NCBI GenBank assembly: GCA_014529385.2
Contig: CM043970.1
Span: forward strand, 49,591,898 to 49,655,897
Reading direction: 5' to 3'
Length of the DNA: 64,000 nt
From: Adiantum capillus-veneris
Lineage: Eukaryota; Streptophyta; Polypodiopsida; Polypodiales; Pteridaceae
This document shows, piece by piece, positions 59,645 through 64,000 of the stretch. Both the position numbers and the translations under genes were made by a program. The first letter of the stretch is position 1; every line of letters starts with the position of its first letter. Under the pieces are notes generated by a model, which worked only from the letters and a program-made list of their open reading frames with translations, did not search any database and had not been told where the DNA came from.

Positions 59645-59831
59645 CGCTTCTACCCACCATTGCAAAGCATGCATGACCTGGCTCTAAGGTCTTTAAGGTG
59701 CAAGCATAGGCAATGGCATTTGGTGGAAGGCCTTCCCTTTGCATTTGGTAAAAACAGCCTAGACCTTCTATTCCACAACTGTATTAGGCACATCCTTCAA
59801 TCAACACATTCCAAGAGATCTTGATGTTCTT
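59645..59831 (-). pseudogene. PPR repeat fragment
   Basis: Reads KNIKISWNVLIEGCA, a stop, then YSCGIEGLGCFYQMQREGLP and PNAIAYACTLKTLE. This matches the S-W-N-x-L-I-x-G-Y ... M-x-x-E-G-x-x-P-N-x-x-T-x-x-x-x-L-K pattern of plant PPR proteins. One stop lies inside the motif. Confidence 0.8.
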
Positions 59832-60779
59832 TTTGTACCACATGAATGGGACTCTTGTTGCCTCTAGGAACGATGCTACACAAAAGGAAAAGTTTGGGCC
59901 AATTCAAAAATCATGCTTCGTTGTCCTTTAGCCTTTGTCTATATGTAGATCGAGTCAAGTGATTTAGAATATGTACAAAGTCATGTTCTCTCACCCTGGA
60001 GGTGGGCACTTTGCCCAAATTGGTAGAGTTGAAAGGAATGATAGGGTAGAGGTGACAACACAGTAAGGCAAGAGAGCGACTCGGCATGTGGATGATGATG
60101 GTTGATGATGCTACCCCCCCTGCCCCTCTTTCCCCACTTTCCAGTATTTGCTCCTATGTCGGCTTGCCTGAATATGGATTTGTGGTGGATAGTAGGTAGT
60201 CCCTTGCGTCATCGTTCCACATCTTTTCTTGCCTTGTCAAACTTCCCATATGACAATTTGAAGTGTGCACCAACAAAATGATGGAGTAGGAACTTCATCA
60301 TTGGAGAAAATAAAAACATAGGGCACAGACATAGATGCAATAGATAACAAAAGCAAAGCTTAAATTTGGTAGTGATGCTACATTGGCCCAGATTCTTAGG
60401 CAAGTGAAAAATTAGAGGGACAGGAATGGAAGAGTGCAGGAGGAACACGGTGGGTAGGAGCAAGAGGCTACAATCAGTGGCCACACATGTTGTACAATAC
60501 AATAGGCATGGGGCTCTTGGAGACACTTGGGTAATGGCTAAAATGTTGTGCATGTGCTACATCTCTCATAGTGGGTATGATAGAGGTTGGGCAAGAGCAA
60601 GTACATTGTTTCTGATGCAAATTGACTATCAACAATCGTATATATAGCACAGATAGAGGTATCACTCCTTCTTGGACACAAGCATAGAAGTAATTGGACA
60701 TCTTGATTTCCATGCATGAAGCTTGTTCAGATTTCTATGATTTTGGAAGTACACCGCGCTTGGAATGCATGTCAACATT

Positions 60780-61015
60780 GGCGAGCGTGATAATGTGCTT
60801 GCTAACCCATGACTAACAACATCATCCGTATTTGTTGCTCACGTTAGCATTTTGCATAACAACCCAAAGCTTCTTGGGCATACCTTCTAATAAATGTACT
60901 CCAAGAAATGACATCCTTACATATCCGACAATCACTACATTCCCAAAAAAAAATTGTGTGTTCAAAAGTACACCACAATTGACATGCATGTTGAGCAAAA
61001 AAATTCCGAGCAAAA
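60780..61015 (-). pseudogene. PPR repeat fragment, strongly decayed
   Basis: LLNMHVNCGVLLNTQ corresponds to the L-x-x-M-Y-x-K-C-G-x-L-x-x-A-Q motif. Further pieces on shifted frames (VVIVGY; VDMHSKRGVL just beyond 60780) indicate two more degenerate repeats. Confidence 0.6.
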
Positions 61016-61029
61016 AATTTTCTTTCTAA

Positions 61030-61307
61030 GAACTGCGACGAACAATCTCATCATGAAGTTTTTTACAATGCCAACTTCTTTCATAATGTCTTATGCATAA
61101 TGTAATCATAGTGAGTGCATCTTAAGAGAAGTGTTCACTCTCTACTGGCTTAAACAACCCATTGTTTGCTTGATAGTTCTATCCCTTTCGGGCATATCCA
61201 ACAACCATTGTATTCTAAGAGACAACGTCTTGGATAGGAAGGTGACGAAGAACTCTTTGTGCTTTCAATAGTATACCATATTTGACATACTTGACAACCA
61301 CAACATT
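61030..61307 (-). pseudogene. PPR repeat fragment
   Basis: VVKYVKYGILLKAQRVLRHL then PIQDVVS, a stop where Trp is expected, and NTMVVGYARKG. Downstream, DALTMITLCIRHYERSWHCK and KLHDEIVRRS. This covers the K-Y-G-x-L-x-K-A-Q, D-V-V-S-W-N and G-K-x-x-H-D-E-I-V-R motifs of PLS-type PPR proteins. Confidence 0.8.
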
Positions 61308-61426
61308 GCAAGCGCTTCTAGCTAAACATCTTCATCATGATTTTTATACAACAATACACACAGTCGTTGCCCCATGACTTCAGATGCAAGCATAGAGAAT
61401 TGCATCTGGTCAAAAAGACTTCCATA

Positions 61427-61690
61427 TTAATTTTCTTGCATAATGCACCATGCCTTTAAGATGCAATCATAGGTGATTGCATATGGAAAAGAAACCTTCA
61501 CTCTCCCTTTGTTGTAAGTAGCCCACCACTTCCTAGTCCTACCTTTATGGGCATATTTAACAATCACTGCATTCCAAGATAATTTTGTGCGTTCAAAATT
61601 ATACGGCAATTGAGCTACACTTCGAGCAACAATTTCCAGGAGCCTTCGACGAACAATCCCATCATGAAGCCGTTTGATTATGTCCATGGT
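61427..61690 (-). pseudogene. PPR repeat fragment, 86-codon open frame
   Basis: KRLHDGIVRRRLLE, then FERTKLSWNAVIVKYAHKGR and SFPYAITYDCILKAW: one helix pair of a PPR repeat with the H-D-x-I-V and S-W-N-A-x-I landmarks. Confidence 0.8.
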
Positions 61691-61699
61691 GCTTCTTGG

Positions 61700-61892
61700 A
61701 CCTCCCTAGGTTGCCCCTGTCAACAATTGCTGCATTCCAAGAACCTTTTGTGCATTCAAAAGTACACCACATTTGATATACATGCTAAGCAAAACAATTC
61801 CAAGCATGATGTTTGGAATCAGACGAAACAGTCTCATCATGAAGTTGCTTGCCAATGTCCACACTGTAGCATAGGCCACAATGGTCAAATAC

Positions 61893-61895
<3 letters not shown>
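61700..61895 (-). pseudogene. PPR repeat fragment
   Basis: DIGKQLHDETVSS (frame 1) and LGIVLLSMYIKCGVLLNAQK (frame 2) belong to one repeat broken by a frameshift. GSWNAAI follows in a third frame. Confidence 0.75.

Positions 61896-61957
<62 letters not shown>
61893..61957. repeat. (CT)n microsatellite in the Helitron
   Basis: About 65 bp of pure CT placed directly upstream (minus sense) of a PPR remnant. Confidence 0.95.
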
Positions 61958-61959
<2 letters not shown>

Positions 61960-62129
61960 GTCGAGATGTCCTTGCCCTTATGTCTCACCGACGGCTTCTT
62001 TAAATATGGCTGTGTAATAGGGTAAATAGATTTGGCATTCAGATTGACCAAAAAATTGCCAAGCACATTATGTTTCTCCAACAACCCTCAAAATGTCATG
62101 AATTCTCCCACATGTGTGAATGTATTCCA

Positions 62130-62213
62130 TACATCTAAGCATAAATGAGCACATTTGAAGAAAGTCCATCCCTTTGCCTTTATTGAAAATAGCCCAGGGG
62201 TTCCTCGCCATAG

Positions 62214-62246
<33 letters not shown>
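62130..62246 (-). pseudogene. PPR-derived module with CT tract (module 1)
   Basis: Minus strand: a (GA) tract then MARNPWAIFNKGKGMDFLQM. Nearly the same text recurs at 62990 and 63185. Confidence 0.5.
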
Positions 62247-62989
62247 GGTTCAAACCCTCACCCCATCTTTTGCCATTTGTTAGGGCTAGTGCACATATAT
62301 CTTTGCCTATTCCTTCACACTGAATTTCAAATTGCAGGACGGCGGGCTCTGATTTTTCTACTATGCACCATTGCTCCAACCCAGCAATAGATGCAACATT
62401 ACAATGCTCTTTCTCCTCCTCCCTCAAAAAACCGACAACAAAAATTAGGATCACATGGGAGTCTTGACTCCCCATGTATTGGAGTCTGTACGTAATTTAA
62501 TTTTCGAAGAGTCTCTCTCATGTGAAAACTTCAAAGAACCTCTCATATTTTAAAGAAATATCTTCATACACAAGTGACATGAGGCGCTAATCTTCCCTTT
62601 TTTGTTTGCCACCCTCAAAGCTTAATTGTGAGGCACTTACATTGGGGCTCTTCAACTGAGCTCTTGCAACGTGCAGCTAGTTGCAGCAAGCTGACGAAGA
62701 AAAATGATGCATAGCCTTCTCATCATGTGATATGCCTTCCATGTCTTTTGACCCCTTATGTACACAACAAAAGGCAAGAAGCAATGCATAAGTCAAACCA
62801 CGAGCGTTAATAGAGCATGGCCATGTAGCCTTCACGAGTGTCAACCATAGTCACTTAGGCGTTGTCGCTCCATGCTCCGCAATTGTAGCCATCTCTTGCA
62901 CTCCAAACCGTATACATTCGGCGGTTCATAGAGATTTGGATAGTGTCGACTCTTCATGGCTCATGCTGCTGCAACTCAAGTCAAAGAGC

Positions 62990-63084
62990 GCATTTGAAGA
63001 AAGGCCATCCCTTCACTTCTCTTAAAAACACCCAAGAGCTTCCTCATCACAAAGCTAGCTCTCTCTCTCTCTCTCTCTCTCTCA

Positions 63085-63164
<80 letters not shown>
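62990..63164 (-). pseudogene. PPR-derived module with CT and CA tracts (module 2)
   Basis: Minus strand: (TG)n 63164-63087, (GA)n to 63059, then VMRKLLGVFKRSEGMAFLQM. Similar to modules 1 and 3. Confidence 0.5.
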
Positions 63165-63166
<2 letters not shown>

Positions 63167-63184
63167 GTTGGTGCAGCCCAGTGA

Positions 63185-63275
63185 ACACACTTGAATAAAG
63201 GCCATCTCTTTGTATTTGTTTGAAAATTAAATATCCGAGAGCTTCTTCGTCACAGATTGCTCTCCCTCCCTCTCT
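63185..63275 (-). pseudogene. PPR-derived module (module 3)
   Basis: Minus strand: SVTKKLSDI, a stop, then FSNKYKEMAFIQVCS, parallel to the other two modules. Confidence 0.45.
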
Positions 63276-63466
63276 CTCCCCAATCGGCTCTTGTTTGCGC
63301 ATGGTGTGGGGCCCTGGGGGTGGGAGGTAGTTGTACGCAGTTTGTATCCTACATTCAGCCTTTTTCCAGCCTAGAGCAACGAGGACACAAAGTGAGGGTC
63401 TTTGAAGCCGTGCAAGCTCTCCCAGAGTCAACACACATACACATGGGTGCCTATTGCCAATTGTTC

Positions 63467-63552
<86 letters not shown>
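63467..63552. repeat. Compound (CT)n(CA)n microsatellite
   Basis: CT about 63467-63487 then CA to 63552. Its order matches the compound tract at 63059-63164. Confidence 0.95.
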
Positions 63553-63553
<1 letters not shown>

Positions 63554-63837
63554 GTCACACAGGCTTGTATATGGGGCAACGGCATGTGTGAGGGAGATTT
63601 TCAAGACGAGTGATCTTTTCTCGCTTCTAAGTTGTTAGCTTTTCCAACGTGCTGAGTGGAGTTTGGCTTCCAGTTTTTCGGACTCAAATATAGTTGAAAG
63701 TCGAGACTTGAGAGTGGATTTCATGAGCCCCATGCCCTACGGTTGTACGTCTCTCTGCCTCCATCTTTAGATCTCTCTCACATACACTGTTAAACGCTAC
63801 AAAGAGTTGACGTGTGATAGAAAGACTGCAATCCCTG

Positions 63838-63862
63838 ACACACACACACACACACACACACA
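63838..63862. repeat. (CA)n microsatellite
   Basis: Short CA tract near the 5' end of the Helitron. Confidence 0.9.
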
Positions 63863-64000
63863 AACATGCGGTTTGCAAAGAGTCAACGTAGGACTGAAAT
63901 CAATGCAAAGCTTGGAGGAGTCACACATGTGGAGGCTCTCTCCTTCCTCAAAATTTTTTAGCTGCATTATATATAGTATAGATTGACTCTACTTTTTCAC

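Larger units (their letters stand above)
58120..63982 (-). mobile_element. Non-autonomous Helitron carrying PPR gene fragments
   Basis: On the minus strand it runs from TCTATACTATATAT (63982) to ...CACATACTAT (58120). The bases outside are A before the 5' end and T after the 3' end on that strand, the A/T insertion rule of Helitrons. A bulged hairpin (CCGTAGCAATGTGCTGG) lies about nine bases before the 3' end. The canonical CTRR end reads CTAT, one mismatch. No Rep/helicase gene is present. The interior has many decayed PPR segments in sense orientation plus long CT and CA tracts. The insertion site is confirmed by the tandem unit it splits. Confidence 0.75.

Noticed and set aside
57894-63982. 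One large DNA transposon with terminal inverted repeats
   Set aside because: The inverted similarity could suggest this, but the broken 46-bp unit places the left border at 58120 and not 57894, and the end motifs fit Helitrons.

Overview
The window is plant nuclear DNA dominated by transposable elements in many states of decay. One host gene is recognisable: the N-terminal exon of an ALKBH10-type RNA demethylase (minus strand, 5722-6526). No bacterial-type operons, rRNA, canonical tRNA genes or CRISPR arrays were found. The plant assignment rests on this exon, PPR (pentatricopeptide) gene remnants, Ty1/copia and Ty3/gypsy elements primed by initiator-Met tRNA, plant-type LINEs and Helitron ends. 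The wording of the PPR remnants and the abundance of long (GA)n and (CA)n tracts would suit a seedless vascular plant such as a fern, but that is weak inference.

Layout. 1-4.0 kb: old LTR-type repeats, including a paired-LTR element (1885-4036). 4.8-7.7 kb: a gypsy RNase H scrap, then the ALKBH10-like exon and its upstream region. 8.0-10.5 kb: a MITE with 73-bp terminal inverted repeats, a 5'-truncated LINE with a 17-bp target-site duplication (TSD) and a tRNA-like SINE. 11.7-19.7 kb: two related non-autonomous copia derivatives (11689-15242 and 16002-19661). Each keeps gag zinc knuckle, protease and the tail of RT but lacks integrase and the RT core. 19.7-27.5 kb: a full-length decayed copia element with perfect TSDs, carrying a second LTR element (22348-25028) inside its integrase.

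28.6-31.2 kb: opposed fragments of another copia family. 32.1-35.8 kb: an LTR with its primer-binding site (PBS), then a minus-strand gypsy remnant. 38.2-38.8 kb: tandem minisatellites. 39.1-47.8 kb: a tandem LTR-internal-LTR-internal-LTR gypsy array whose two internal regions share the same deletion of the RT catalytic motif. 47.9-53.3 kb: a LINE split by a 3.6-kb copia insertion. 54.8-57.9 kb: a LINE carrying ORF1 only (minus strand) and a LINE ORF2 3' end (plus strand). 57.9-64.0 kb: the 5' end of a plus-strand Helitron and, inserted in it, a minus-strand 5.9-kb Helitron filled with sense-oriented decayed PPR sequence.

The most notable structures are the PPR-bearing Helitron, whose A/T insertion site can be checked against an adjacent uninterrupted repeat unit; the tandem gypsy array; the two-member non-autonomous copia family; and a hairpin shared by the 3' ends of three LINE copies just before their tails. 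Almost all coding sequence is broken. Only the ALKBH10-like exon looks like conserved host coding sequence, although the 530-codon ORF of the first non-autonomous copia element is also open.
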